Below, in pieces: positions 1-9,160 of a stretch of DNA of 64,000 nt (position 1 is the stretch's first letter; the number at the start of each line of letters is the position of its first letter). The translations under genes were made by a program, and so were the position numbers. This stretch comes from Aestuariivita boseongensis (GTDB taxonomy: Bacteria > Pseudomonadota > Alphaproteobacteria > Rhodobacterales > Rhodobacteraceae): contig NZ_JXYH01000002.1 of the NCBI RefSeq assembly GCF_001262635.1, positions 116,907-180,906 of the forward strand, read 5' to 3'. The notes under the pieces are model-generated. The model worked only from the letters and a program-made list of their open reading frames with translations, was not told the origin of the DNA and searched no databases.

Positions 1-477
1 CACCAGCCCCTGAAAGACGGCGGAATGTTCGCTGTCCACGGGCAAGAGCCGCGTGTTGTTCTCCCGCGCGGTTTTCAGGATCAGCTCACCGGCGCAAACG
101 AGCGATTCCTTGTTGGCCAGCGCCAGCACAGCGCCCTGTTCCAGCGCCCGTAGGCCGGGCTTCAGCCCGGCACTGCCCACGATGGCAGACATCACCCAGT
201 CGGCAGGCCGGCTTGCGGCCTCCTCCAGCGCCTCCTGCCCGGCGGCGGCCTCCACCCCGGATCCGGCAAGGGCCGCGCGCAGATCGTCAAGAAGATCCTC
301 GCGCGCGGTCACGGCCACCTCCGCCTTCAGCGCAATGGCATCCCTGGCCAGTTGCGCGACATTCGACGACCCTGTCAGCGCCACCACGTCATAATCATCC
401 GGCGCGCGCGCGATCAGGTCGATCGTGTTCTGCCCGATCGAACCTGTCGCCCCAAAGATCGACACCCGCCGCGCCAT
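1..477 (-). CDS. dxr: 1-deoxy-D-xylulose 5-phosphate reductoisomerase (N-terminal part)
   Basis: Reading leftward from ATG at 477, the first 159 codons show the NADPH-binding motif GATGSIGQNT near the N-terminus, then ANKESLV and PVDSEHSA, which are hallmarks of DXR. The enzyme makes 2-C-methyl-D-erythritol 4-phosphate in the MEP isoprenoid pathway. The C-terminal part lies beyond the window. The start overlaps the stop of cdsA (TGATG), so the two genes are probably translationally coupled within the pyrH-frr-uppS-cdsA-dxr cluster. Confidence 0.95.
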   Translation of the reverse strand, partial: MARRVSIFGATGSIGQNTIDLIARAPDDYDVVALTGSSNVAQLARDAIALKAEVAVTAREDLLDDLRAALAGSGVEAAAGQEALEEAASRPADWVMSAIVGSAGLKPGLRALEQGAVLALANKESLVCAGELILKTARENNTRLLPVDSEHSAVFQGLV

Positions 478-1268
478 CAGCCCATCCCCGCCGGCAGCCC
501 GGCAAGCTGAATGATCAGCAGGATCACAATCGACGCACCCAGCATCCCGTCAAAACGGTCCAGCAACCCGCCATGGCCGGGAATCAGCGCGCTGGAATCC
601 TTCACGTTCATCTTCCGCTTCACGGCACTTTCCGCGATATCACCCATTTGCGAAGCAAACGACAGCAGCGCCGACAGCACCACCAGCATCAGCCCCGCTT
701 CGGTGAAAAACGTGAACACCAGCCCCAGAACCGCCGCCGCCACCCAGCCCGCGCCGGTGCCGGACCATGTTTTCTTGGGGCTGACGCGGGGCCAGAAGCG
801 CGGGCCGCCAAACATCCGGCCCGCAAAATAGCCCGCCACATCCGTGCAAACCACCACAAGCGCCAGCCACAGCATCCAGATGAACCCCAGATCATCGCGC
901 ACCGACATCATGCCATATCCCGCAAGCAAAACGCCGGCCACAAAGACCAGATAGATCGCCCTGTGATCCCGGATCAGGCTCAGCCCCACAAAGGCCGGCG
1001 CCAGCAACACAGGCACAGCCGCAACCGGCGGCAGATAAATCGCAACCATCGACACAACGCCCGACAACAGCCCCAGCTGCAGCGCCACGCGCGGCGCATC
1101 CGGCGCCAGCATCCGCACCAGTTCCCACACCATCGCGCCGCAGATGATCGCCACAAAGCCGTGGAAAATGTCGCCGCCCGCAGCAACCGCGCCCATGCCC
1201 ACAATCAGCATCACCGCGCCCGATCCCATGCGCACGGCAAGGTCGTGCCATTGCTCGGACGTGGTCAT
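477..1268 (-). CDS. cdsA: Phosphatidate cytidylyltransferase
   Basis: 263-aa multi-pass inner-membrane protein that makes CDP-diacylglycerol from phosphatidate and CTP. The C-terminal part has the family signature: SAVKRKMNVKD followed by IPGHGGLLDR, with conserved K, D, H and DR residues. Several hydrophobic helices precede it. It starts within the stop of uppS (positions 1268-1270) and ends in the start of dxr, so the phospholipid and isoprenoid steps are co-transcribed. Confidence 0.95.
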   Translation of the reverse strand: MTTSEQWHDLAVRMGSGAVMLIVGMGAVAAGGDIFHGFVAIICGAMVWELVRMLAPDAPRVALQLGLLSGVVSMVAIYLPPVAAVPVLLAPAFVGLSLIRDHRAIYLVFVAGVLLAGYGMMSVRDDLGFIWMLWLALVVVCTDVAGYFAGRMFGGPRFWPRVSPKKTWSGTGAGWVAAAVLGLVFTFFTEAGLMLVVLSALLSFASQMGDIAESAVKRKMNVKDSSALIPGHGGLLDRFDGMLGASIVILLIIQLAGLPAGMG

Positions 1269-2023
1269 CAGCTCACGGCACCAAAGCGGCGGTCCCGTTT
1301 GCCATAGGACCGGCAGAGGCGTTCCAGCTCGGCCGAAGTGAAATCGGGCCAGAGCGTGTCGATGAATTCATATTCCGCATAGGCCGATTGCCACAGCAGG
1401 AAGTTCGAGATCCGCGCCTCCCCGCTGGTGCGGATGACCAGATCGGGGTCGGGCAAGACGCGGGTGTCAAGATATCTGGGCAGCGTTTCCACGTCGATAT
1501 CTTCGGGTTTGAGCGCCCCGCGCGCAACATCCTCGGCCAGAAGCCGGGTGGCGCGGGCCACCTCGTCGCGCGCGCCGTAATTCAGCGCGATGGTTAGGTG
1601 CACCCGGTCATTGTTGCGCGTGACCTCTTCCATCTCGTCCATCAGCTGGATCAGCTTGGCATCCAGCCGGTCGCGGTCGCCGATGAAGCGCACCCGGACG
1701 TTTTCCTTGTCGAGCTCCCGCAGCTCTTTCGAGATATAGCGGCGGAACAGCTTCATCAGCCCCGCCACTTCGACCTGCGTGCGCTTCCAGTTCTCGGTCG
1801 AGAAGGCAAAGATCGTCAGATATTTGATCCCCAGGCGCGGGCAGCATTCCACCACTTCGCGCACGCGCTGCGCCCCCGCGTGATGCCCAAACAACCGCGG
1901 CCGCCCGCGTTTCTGCGCCCATCGGCCATTCCCGTCCATGATGATGGCCACATGTCTGGGGCCATCAAATCCCGCCGGCGCGGGGGCCGTGGCGGTCAGA
2001 TCATGGGCGGGTTCGCTGGCCAT
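1268..2023 (-). CDS. uppS: Isoprenyl transferase (undecaprenyl diphosphate synthase)
   Basis: 251-aa cis-prenyltransferase that extends farnesyl diphosphate with IPP to the lipid carrier for peptidoglycan. The catalytic motif HVAIIMDGNGRWAQ sits near residues 25-38 and the C-terminal motif SNFLLWQSAYAEYEF is present. Length is typical. The first 20 or so residues (Ala/Pro-rich) are a non-conserved extension. It follows frr by 8 bases and overlaps cdsA, so it is a mid-operon gene. Confidence 0.95.
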   Translation of the reverse strand: MASEPAHDLTATAPAPAGFDGPRHVAIIMDGNGRWAQKRGRPRLFGHHAGAQRVREVVECCPRLGIKYLTIFAFSTENWKRTQVEVAGLMKLFRRYISKELRELDKENVRVRFIGDRDRLDAKLIQLMDEMEEVTRNNDRVHLTIALNYGARDEVARATRLLAEDVARGALKPEDIDVETLPRYLDTRVLPDPDLVIRTSGEARISNFLLWQSAYAEYEFIDTLWPDFTSAELERLCRSYGKRDRRFGAVS

Positions 2024-2031
2024 ATCCGGGG

Positions 2032-2595
2032 TCAGACCTGCATGATTTCGGCTTGCTTGGTCTCAAGCGCCTTGTCGACCGCGCCGATCATCTTGTTGGT
2101 CAGCTCCTGCACCTCGTTCTCCCAGAATTTCTGGTCGTCCTCGGACAGGCCGTCGGATTTCGCCTTCTTGATCTGGTCCATCCCGTCGCGGCGGATGTTG
2201 CGGATCGACACGCGCGCGCCTTCGGCGTACTGGCCCGCGACCTTGGTCAGTTCGCGGCGGCGTTCTTCGTTCAATTCGGGAATGGGCAGCATAATGATCG
2301 TGCCATTGGTCTGCGGGTTGATGCCCAGCCCGCTTTCACGGATGGCCTTTTCGACCTTGCCCACAAGGCCCTTGTCCCACACGTTCACGGTGACCATGCG
2401 CGGTTCGGGCACGTTCACGGTGCCCACCTGGTTGATCGGTGTCATCGCGCCGTAAGCATCGACCATCACCGGCTCAAGCATCGACGCGCTGGCGCGGCCC
2501 GTGCGCAAGGACGCGAATTCCGTCCGCAAAGAGGTGATCGCCCCATCCATCCGGCGTTCCAGATCGTCGGTATCAAGCATGAAATCGTCTGACAT
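2032..2595 (-). CDS. frr: Ribosome recycling factor
   Basis: 187 aa, the usual RRF length. With EF-G it splits post-termination ribosomes. Recognisable stretches are [20 protein letters not shown] and the C-terminal [20 protein letters not shown]. It lies 60 bases after pyrH, the conserved pyrH-frr pairing of most bacteria. Confidence 0.97.
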   Translation of the reverse strand: MSDDFMLDTDDLERRMDGAITSLRTEFASLRTGRASASMLEPVMVDAYGAMTPINQVGTVNVPEPRMVTVNVWDKGLVGKVEKAIRESGLGINPQTNGTIIMLPIPELNEERRRELTKVAGQYAEGARVSIRNIRRDGMDQIKKAKSDGLSEDDQKFWENEVQELTNKMIGAVDKALETKQAEIMQV

Positions 2596-2655
2596 GTGCC
2601 TGCTCTTCTTTAGGGTGAAAGTGCTATAAACGGTTTAACGCAAGCTGGCCATAGC

Positions 2656-3393
2656 TCAGCCATGCACCTTGGTATAGGTGCCGCGCCCCGCCAGGATACC
2701 CCGGAACCCGCCCGGTTCATCCAGCGAAAAGACGATGATCGGCAGGTTGTTGTCGCGCGCCAGGGCAATGGCCGAGGCATCCATGACCCCCAGCCGCTTG
2801 GCCAGGCAATCGTCATAGCTGACCTCGTCATAGCGCTTGGCGTCCGGAAACTTCGCCGGATCCTTGTCATAGACGCCGTCCACCTTGGTGCCCTTGAAGA
2901 TCGCCTCACACGACATCTCGTTGGCGCGCAGCGTGGCCGCCGTGTCGGTGGTGAAATATGGGTTGCCGGTGCCCGCCGCGAAAATGCAGACGCGGTTTTT
3001 CTCCAGGTGCCGTACGGCGCGGCGGCGGATATAGGGCTCGGCCACTTCGTTCATGGTGATCGCTGAAATCACGCGGGTGAAGACGCCCTTGGCCTCAAGC
3101 GCGCTCTGCATCGCCAGCGCGTTCATCACGGTGGCAAGCATCCCCATGTAATCGGCCGTGGTGCGCTCCATCCCCTGTGCGCTGCCTTGCAGGCCCCGGA
3201 AGATGTTGCCGCCGCCGATCACCATGCAGATCTGTACGCCCAGATCATGGACCGATTTGACCTCGTCCGCGATGCGCTCGACGGTGGGAGGATGCAGGCC
3301 GAAGCCCTGATCGCCCATCAGCGCCTCCCCGGAAATTTTCAACATCACACGTTTGAATGTCGTCTCGGGCAGGTCGGTCTGGGGCTCGGTCAT
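2656..3393 (-). CDS. pyrH: UMP kinase
   Basis: 245 aa from ATG at 3393 ([10 protein letters not shown]). An open frame extends upstream to 3573, but those 60 codons are not UMP-kinase sequence and run into the divergent miaA start, so the internal ATG is preferred. Amino-acid kinase fold with [15 protein letters not shown] at the N-terminus, IGGGNIFRG for phosphate binding and YFTTDTAA. It phosphorylates UMP to UDP, feeding pyrimidine and UDP-sugar pools. First gene of the leftward operon. Confidence 0.95.
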   Translation of the reverse strand: MTEPQTDLPETTFKRVMLKISGEALMGDQGFGLHPPTVERIADEVKSVHDLGVQICMVIGGGNIFRGLQGSAQGMERTTADYMGMLATVMNALAMQSALEAKGVFTRVISAITMNEVAEPYIRRRAVRHLEKNRVCIFAAGTGNPYFTTDTAATLRANEMSCEAIFKGTKVDGVYDKDPAKFPDAKRYDEVSYDDCLAKRLGVMDASAIALARDNNLPIIVFSLDEPGGFRGILAGRGTYTKVHG

Positions 3394-3508
3394 ATTGCGC
3401 TCCGCTTTGGCACGGGTTTTAGTTCTGCGCAAAATGTCCCATATCGCGGCGGGATTCAATGCGCCGCAAGCCCCGCCGCCGTGATAAAATCGAAAGCCGT
3501 CCTGCACG

Positions 3509-4375
3509 ATGACCCTGCCCCCCATCCCTGATGATCTGCCGGTTCTGATCGCCGGGCCCACCGCATCGGGCAAATCGGCCCTGGCGATGGAGATTGCAGC
3601 AACCCATGGCGGGGTGATCGTGAATGCCGATGCCAGCCAGGTCTATGACTGCTGGCGCGTGGTCACCGCCCGCCCGTCGCCCGAGGACGAGGCCGCCCTG
3701 CCCCATGCGCTTTATGGCCATATCGCCTGGGACGCGCCCTATTCCGCCGGGCACTGGCTGCGCGAGGTGGGCGCGATTCTGAAAGCGTCACAGCGGCCTA
3801 TCATCGTGGGGGGCACGGGGCTTTATTTCATGGCGCTGACCGAAGGGATGGCCGATATCCCCGAAACCCCGCCCGACATCCGGGCCAAGGGCGATGCCCT
3901 GGATCTGCCCACGCTGCTGGCCGCGCTTGACGCTGAGACCGCCGCGCGCATCGACACCGCCAACCGCGCCCGCGTGCAGCGCGCCTGGGAGGTGCTCAGC
4001 GCCACGGGCCGGGGACTGGCTGCCTGGCAGGACGACACGCCGCCGCCCCTGTTGCCACCAGAGGCCTGCACGCGGATCGTGCTGGACGCGCCCAAGGCCT
4101 GGCTGGAGGCGCGCATTTTCCGGCGCTTCGACGCCATGGTGGCCCAAGGCGCGCTGGACGAGGTGCGTGCCATGGCGCCGCATTACGACCCTGCAAAACC
4201 GGCCTTCCGCGCCATCGGCGTGCCCGAGCTGATGGGCCATGTCACAGGCGCGCTGTCGCTGGATGAGGCGCGCGAGGCCGCGTCGATCTCGACCCGGCAA
4301 TTTGCCAAGCGCCAGCGCACCTGGTTTCGCAAACGGATGCGAGACTGGCACGCGATCAACCCTGCAAGCGCCTAG
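3509..4375 (+). CDS. miaA: tRNA dimethylallyltransferase
   Basis: 288 aa. P-loop [14 protein letters not shown] (about residues 14-27), then [16 protein letters not shown] and the C-terminal [13 protein letters not shown], all MiaA signatures. It adds dimethylallyl to N6 of A37 in tRNAs reading UNN codons. Divergent from pyrH with about 115 bases between the starts. Slightly shorter than the E. coli enzyme, as is common in alphaproteobacteria. Confidence 0.95.
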   Translation: MTLPPIPDDLPVLIAGPTASGKSALAMEIAATHGGVIVNADASQVYDCWRVVTARPSPEDEAALPHALYGHIAWDAPYSAGHWLREVGAILKASQRPIIVGGTGLYFMALTEGMADIPETPPDIRAKGDALDLPTLLAALDAETAARIDTANRARVQRAWEVLSATGRGLAAWQDDTPPPLLPPEACTRIVLDAPKAWLEARIFRRFDAMVAQGALDEVRAMAPHYDPAKPAFRAIGVPELMGHVTGALSLDEAREAASISTRQFAKRQRTWFRKRMRDWHAINPASA

Positions 4376-4656
4376 TACCCCGCCGAAATGTCGCTTTCGG
4401 AAAAGGTAGATGTCGCTTTTTTTACATGAAATGGCGAAAGCAGCCGTTGACGTGATTTGAGAATCCGTGCCGAATGCAGGCAAGGGGAACCAGAAAAGCC
4501 AAAACCCCATGCAAGCAACAGGGTGCGTCCTGCCAATTGGCGGGGCATGATGTCTTCGGATCTTCAGCACCATTTTCGCTTCGGTCACCGCCGGGGCGCC
4601 TAACAGATAAGCGCCAGAGCTATGGTGCAACACAAACCTGACCAACAGGGGATCCA
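4376..4656. promoter_or_regulatory. Upstream region of the ABC transporter operon
   Basis: 281 bases between miaA and the permease gene. A short hairpin (CCGAAA...TTTCGG, 4383-4400) follows miaA but has no T run. TGTCGC occurs twice in direct orientation (4389-4394 and 4411-4416), 22 bases apart, and the same half-site forms palindromes upstream of the FAD/GcvT genes near 22.3 kb. No substrate-binding-protein gene is present. The regulatory role is inference only. Confidence 0.3.
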
Positions 4657-5709
4657 ATGGGACTGTTTATCTTACGAAGGACAGGCGTGATGATCCTGAC
4701 GGCCTTGTGCCTGACCTTCATCGTGTTCTTCATGACCAACCTTTATCCGAACCTGGAGAAGCTGGCCAAAACCCAAGGCAACTTCCGCATGTCGGACGAG
4801 GCCGTGGAAAGCTATCTGGAGAACAATGGCTATCTGCAGCCGGTCTATCTGAAATACGCGCAATGGCTGGGCGTCGCGCCCGGCTGGGAGCGCGAGGTGG
4901 AAAACGGCTGGCGCGGGCGCTGCGCGCGCGGCACCGTCACCCGCGAGGAACTGGACGCCGCCCCCACCTTCTGCGGCATCCTGCAGGGCGACTGGGGTTA
5001 TTCCACGGTGTTCAAGGATGAGGTGGGCACGCTTGTGGCGACCCGGCTGGGGCTGACCGGCAAGCTGATGTTCTTCGTGCTTCTTCTGATGGTGCCCATG
5101 GCGCTGATCGTGGGCGTTCTGGCGGGGATGAAGGAGGGGTCAAAGACGGACAGGACGCTGTCGACCTTCTCGATCGCGACGACGGCCACGCCGGAATATG
5201 TTTCGGGCGTGATTTTCATCGCGGTCTTTGCCTCGTCTGCCGTGGGGCTGAAATGGTTCAAGGGCACGGCCACCGCGGCCATGGAAGACGCCAATTTCGA
5301 GAACTTCTTCCTGCCGGTGCTGACCATCGCGCTTTACGGGATGGGTTATATCGCGCGGATGACGCGCGCCTCGATGACCGAGGTGATGACGGCGCAATAT
5401 ATCCGCACCGCCCGTCTGAAGGGGGTGAGCTTCCCCAATATCGTATTGAAACATGCATTGCGGAACGCGCTGATCGCGCCGTTCACGGTAATCATGCTTC
5501 AGTTCCCCTGGCTGCTGAACGGTGTGGTCATCGTGGAGACCTTGTTCAACTACAAGGGCTTTGGATGGCTGCTGGTTCAGGCGGCTGGCAACAATGACAT
5601 CGAGCTGCTTCTGGCGGTTTCGGTCGTCTCGGTCATCGTGGTGCTGGTGACGCAGCTGATATCGGATATCGGCTATGTCTTCCTGAACCCACGTATCCGC
5701 ATTTCTTAA
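4657..5709 (+). CDS. Peptide-type ABC transporter permease (DppB-like)
   Basis: 350-aa inner-membrane protein of the binding-protein-dependent transport family. N-terminal TM helix (MILTALCLTFIVFFMTN), a roughly 100-aa periplasmic stretch containing ILQGDWGYST typical of DppB/OppB, then the helices of the transport domain with the EAA-loop-like TARLKGVSFPNIVLKHALRN that contacts the ATPase. First gene of a three-gene operon; a canonical binding-protein gene is missing upstream. The substrate (di-/oligopeptide, or another ligand of this family) cannot be told from the permease. Confidence 0.88.
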   Translation: MGLFILRRTGVMILTALCLTFIVFFMTNLYPNLEKLAKTQGNFRMSDEAVESYLENNGYLQPVYLKYAQWLGVAPGWEREVENGWRGRCARGTVTREELDAAPTFCGILQGDWGYSTVFKDEVGTLVATRLGLTGKLMFFVLLLMVPMALIVGVLAGMKEGSKTDRTLSTFSIATTATPEYVSGVIFIAVFASSAVGLKWFKGTATAAMEDANFENFFLPVLTIALYGMGYIARMTRASMTEVMTAQYIRTARLKGVSFPNIVLKHALRNALIAPFTVIMLQFPWLLNGVVIVETLFNYKGFGWLLVQAAGNNDIELLLAVSVVSVIVVLVTQLISDIGYVFLNPRIRIS

Positions 5710-5722
5710 GGGGGGCCGAGCC

Positions 5723-6916
5723 ATGGAACCATTAACCTGGGCCGAAATTCTGGGCCGTATGTTCTGGCAATTCATGCCCGTATGGATTGCGCTGATCGTT
5801 CTTTTCGCGGTCTCGGCCGCGTTCAAACGCAAACTGGGCCTTTACGGCAAGCTTTATGACAGCCCGATCGGGCTGATCGGCTTCGGCCTTGTGATGTTCT
5901 GGGTCTTTACCGGCATCTTCGGTGCGATGGACCTGATTATCACCCATGACCCGCTGGCGCAGGTCTCGGGGATGAAGAACAAGGTGCCCGGCACGCCGAT
6001 GCGCGGGGCCGAGGACGGCGAATACATGTACTACCTTCTGGGTGGCGACAACCTGGCGCGGGACGTGTTCTCGCGCATGGTGGATGGCGCCTGGGTGGTG
6101 GTGCAGATCGCGCCTTTGGCCACTTTGTTCGCCTTCATGGTGGGCATCACGCTGGGTCTGCCGGCGGGATATTACGGCGGCAAGCTGGATACGCTTCTGT
6201 CCTTCCTTGCAAACCTGATCCTGGCCTTCCCGGTGATCCTCTTGTTCTACCTGCTGGTGACGCCCGAGATCGTGGCGACCGGGGTGCCCAATTACATGGC
6301 CACTGTCCTGTTCGTCTTCCCGATCATCTTTGTCGGCGTGTTGCTGAATTCGCGCTATTACACGCAGCCGAAATTCCGCACGCCGCTTCTGATCGGGGTG
6401 CTGGGCGTGATGATCTGGGTCTATCTGTCGCTGATTTCCGAGGTGGGATCGAAGGTGCATGTGCTGCCTGGCATTCTGGATCTGTTCGACATTCCGGGCG
6501 GCATTCTGGTGGTCTTCGTGTCGGTGGTCTTTGTGAACTCCCCCACGGTGTTCCGGATCGTTCGTGGCCTCGCCATGGACATCAAGACACGCGACTATGT
6601 GGCCGCCGCACAGACCCGTGGCGAAGGCCCGTGGTACATCATGCTGTGGGAGATCCTGCCCAATGCACGCGGGCCGCTGATCGTCGATTTCTGCCTGCGG
6701 ATTGGGTACACCACCATACTTCTGGGCACCCTGGGCTTCTTTGGCCTGGGCCTGCCCCCGGAAAGCCCGGATTGGGGATCGACCATCAACGAAGGTCGGA
6801 AACTTCTGTCGATCTATCTGCATCCCGCGCTTCCGCCCGCGCTTGCGCTTCTGTCGCTGGTCTTGGGGCTGAACCTGTTGGCAGACGGGCTGCGTGAAGA
6901 AAGCCTGAAGGACTGA
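5723..6916 (+). CDS. Peptide-type ABC transporter permease (DppC-like)
   Basis: 397 aa, partner of the preceding permease, 13 bases downstream. N-terminal helices, then GGDNLARDVFSRMVDGAW, the DppC-type start of the transport domain, and an EAA-type loop (AAQTRGEGPWYIMLWEILPNARG) before the last helices ending in LGLNLLADGLRE. Longer than a typical DppC because of extra hydrophobic segments in the middle, around residues 170-240. Confidence 0.87.
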   Translation: MEPLTWAEILGRMFWQFMPVWIALIVLFAVSAAFKRKLGLYGKLYDSPIGLIGFGLVMFWVFTGIFGAMDLIITHDPLAQVSGMKNKVPGTPMRGAEDGEYMYYLLGGDNLARDVFSRMVDGAWVVVQIAPLATLFAFMVGITLGLPAGYYGGKLDTLLSFLANLILAFPVILLFYLLVTPEIVATGVPNYMATVLFVFPIIFVGVLLNSRYYTQPKFRTPLLIGVLGVMIWVYLSLISEVGSKVHVLPGILDLFDIPGGILVVFVSVVFVNSPTVFRIVRGLAMDIKTRDYVAAAQTRGEGPWYIMLWEILPNARGPLIVDFCLRIGYTTILLGTLGFFGLGLPPESPDWGSTINEGRKLLSIYLHPALPPALALLSLVLGLNLLADGLREESLKD

Positions 6917-6938
6917 CGTCGCCCTTTGGGGCGGCGGC

Positions 6939-6997
6939 ACCCCGGACCTGATCCGGGGTCTCGCTGAAACACCGAGGTCCCGGGTCAAGCCCGGGAC
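6939..6997. repeat. Pair of REP-like palindromes
   Basis: Two perfect hairpins between the permease and ATPase genes: ACCCCGGA-CCTGA-TCCGGGGT (6939-6959) and GTCCCGGG-TCAAG-CCCGGGAC (6977-6997). Each has 8-bp arms and a 5-nt loop. Related copies occur at 12250-12270 and 58750-58770. A position inside the operon suggests a REP-type element that may affect mRNA stability or partial termination. Confidence 0.7.
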
Positions 6998-7021
6998 GGC
7001 GACGGAACAAAGGACTAAACG

Positions 7022-9109
7022 ATGAGCAAACTGGCAGAATATGACGGCGCGATCCTGGAGATCGACAAGCTGTCGATTTCCTTTTTCACTCGGCTGAGGG
7101 AAATCCCCGCCGTGATGGATTTCTCGGTCGCGGTGCAACCCGGCGAGGCCGTGGGCCTTGTGGGCGAATCCGGCTGCGGGAAATCCACCGTGGCGCTGGG
7201 CGTGATGCAGGATCTGGGCAAGAACGGCCGGATCGTGGGCGGCACGATCAAATTCAAGGGCCGTGATCTGAGCGAAATGAGCGCCGAGGAATTGCGCGAC
7301 ATTCGCGGCAATGAAATCGCGATGATCTATCAGGAGCCGATGGCCTCTCTGAACCCGGCCATGCGGATCGGCAAGCAGCTGATGGAAGTGCCGATGATCC
7401 ATGAGGGCGTCAGCGAAAGCGAAGCCTATCAGCGCGCTTTGGAGGTGGTCACGGATGTGAAACTGCCCGACCCCGAACGCATGTTGCGCAGCTTCCCGCA
7501 TCAGCTGTCGGGCGGCCAGCAGCAGCGGATCGTCATTGCCATGGCGCTGATGTCAAAACCGTCGCTTCTGATCCTGGATGAACCCACCACCGCGCTGGAC
7601 GTGACGGTGGAGGCCGCTGTGGTCGAACTGGTCAAGGATCTGGGCAAGAAATACGGCACCTCGATGCTGTTTATCTCGCACAATCTGGGTCTGGTGCTTG
7701 AGACCTGCGACCGGCTTTGCGTGATGTATTCCGGGGAAGCTGTCGAACGCGGGTCCATCGAGGACGTCTTCGACGAGATGCAGCACCCCTATACGCAGGC
7801 GCTGTTCCGGTCGATCCCGCTGCCGGGCGCGGACAAGAATTCGCGTCCGCTTGTGGCGATCCCCGGCAACTTCCCCCTGCCCCATGAGCGCCCCAATGGC
7901 TGCAACTTCGGCCCGCGTTGCGATTATTTCGAGGCCGGGCGTTGCGATGCCAAGGACATTCCGATGTTCGACGTGCCGGGCAATGACCGTCACGCCACGC
8001 GTTGCCTGAAGTTCCAGGAGATCGACTGGAACGCGCCGCTTGAGTTGGCCGATCAGAAGGAAAAGGGTGAGATCGGCGATGTCGTCCTGAAGATGGACAA
8101 CCTCAAGAAATATTACGAGGTGGCGGCCAATGCCTTGTTCGGCGGGGGCGATAAGAAGGTCGTGAAGGCCAATGAAACGCTGTCGTTTGAGGCCCGCGAA
8201 AGCGAAACGCTGGCCATTGTGGGCGAATCTGGCTGCGGCAAATCCACCTTCGCCAAGGTGTTGATGGGGCTTGAGACCGCCACCGAAGGGCAGATCCTGC
8301 TGGACAACCGCAATATCGAAAGCATCCCCATTGAAGAACGCGACGCCAAGACCGTGGGCGAGGTGCAGATGGTCTTCCAGAACCCGTTCGACACGCTGAA
8401 TCCGTCGATGACGGTGGGCCGGCAGATCATGCGCGCGCTGGAGATTTTCGGCGTGGGCAACAACGACCGCGAGCGCAAGCAGCGCATGCTGGAGCTTCTG
8501 GATCTGGTGAAACTGCCGCGCGCCTTTGCCGACCGGATGCCACGGCAACTGTCGGGTGGGCAGAAACAGCGTGTGGGTATCGCGCGGGCCTTTGCGGGCG
8601 ATGCGCGGATCGTGGTGGCGGATGAGCCTGTCTCGGCGCTGGATGTGTCGGTGCAGGCGGCTGTGACCGATCTGCTTATGGAGATCCAGCGGGAGCATAA
8701 GACAACGCTTCTCTTTATCAGCCACGACCTCTCGATCGTCCGTTATCTGAGCGACCGCGTGATGGTGATGTATCTGGGCCATGTGGTCGAGCTGGGCACG
8801 ACCGAACAGGTCTTCTCCCCGCCCTATCACCCCTATACGGAGGCGCTTTTGTCGGCTGTGCCCATCGCCGATACCTCGGTCGAGAAGAAGCATATCGTGC
8901 TGGAAGGCGATATCCCCTCGGCGATGAACCCGCCGCCGGGCTGTCCGTTCCAGACGCGCTGCCGGTGGAAATCCGAAGTGCCGGGCGGGCTGTGCGAGAA
9001 AGAGGTGCCGCCGGTGCAGATGCTGGAGGGTGGCCATCAGATCAAATGCCATCTGAGCGATGCGATCCTCAACCAGATGGAGCCGGTGATCAAGGTCGCC
9101 GCCGAATAA
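7022..9109 (+). CDS. Fused dual-ATPase subunit of peptide-type ABC transporter (DppD-DppF)
   Basis: 695 aa with two complete ABC domains. First: Walker A GESGCGKST (about residue 50), signature LSGGQQQR, Walker B LLILDEPTTALD. Second: GESGCGKSTFAK (about residue 402), LSGGQKQRVGIARAFA, VVADEPVSALD. Each is followed by an oligopeptide-type cysteine-containing tail (NFGPRCDYFEAGRC and CPFQTRCRWK), so this is a fusion of DppD and DppF, like YejF but longer. It energises the two upstream permeases. The missing binding protein must be encoded elsewhere. Confidence 0.92.
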   Translation: MSKLAEYDGAILEIDKLSISFFTRLREIPAVMDFSVAVQPGEAVGLVGESGCGKSTVALGVMQDLGKNGRIVGGTIKFKGRDLSEMSAEELRDIRGNEIAMIYQEPMASLNPAMRIGKQLMEVPMIHEGVSESEAYQRALEVVTDVKLPDPERMLRSFPHQLSGGQQQRIVIAMALMSKPSLLILDEPTTALDVTVEAAVVELVKDLGKKYGTSMLFISHNLGLVLETCDRLCVMYSGEAVERGSIEDVFDEMQHPYTQALFRSIPLPGADKNSRPLVAIPGNFPLPHERPNGCNFGPRCDYFEAGRCDAKDIPMFDVPGNDRHATRCLKFQEIDWNAPLELADQKEKGEIGDVVLKMDNLKKYYEVAANALFGGGDKKVVKANETLSFEARESETLAIVGESGCGKSTFAKVLMGLETATEGQILLDNRNIESIPIEERDAKTVGEVQMVFQNPFDTLNPSMTVGRQIMRALEIFGVGNNDRERKQRMLELLDLVKLPRAFADRMPRQLSGGQKQRVGIARAFAGDARIVVADEPVSALDVSVQAAVTDLLMEIQREHKTTLLFISHDLSIVRYLSDRVMVMYLGHVVELGTTEQVFSPPYHPYTEALLSAVPIADTSVEKKHIVLEGDIPSAMNPPPGCPFQTRCRWKSEVPGGLCEKEVPPVQMLEGGHQIKCHLSDAILNQMEPVIKVAAE

Positions 9110-9133
9110 CCCGGAGGCTTTCTTCAAAAGCGC

Positions 9134-9155
9134 GGGCCGTCCCAAGGGGCGGCCC
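9134..9155. terminator. Hairpin between convergent genes
   Basis: GGGCCGTCCC-AA-GGGGCGGCCC, with 10-bp arms containing one G-U pair, lies between the end of the ABC ATPase gene and the end of the leftward sulfotransferase gene. There is no long T run, so it may be a weak bidirectional terminator. Confidence 0.45.
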
Positions 9156-9160
9156 GGTTG

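Noticed and set aside
213..1307. 364-codon rightward open frame across dxr and cdsA
   Set aside because: Arg/His/Pro-rich shadow of high-G+C sequence; the opposite strand encodes recognised enzymes.
5732..7501. 589-codon leftward open frame across the permease genes
   Set aside because: Antisense shadow; His/Gln/Arg-rich and without a domain, while the sense strand carries permease and ATPase motifs.
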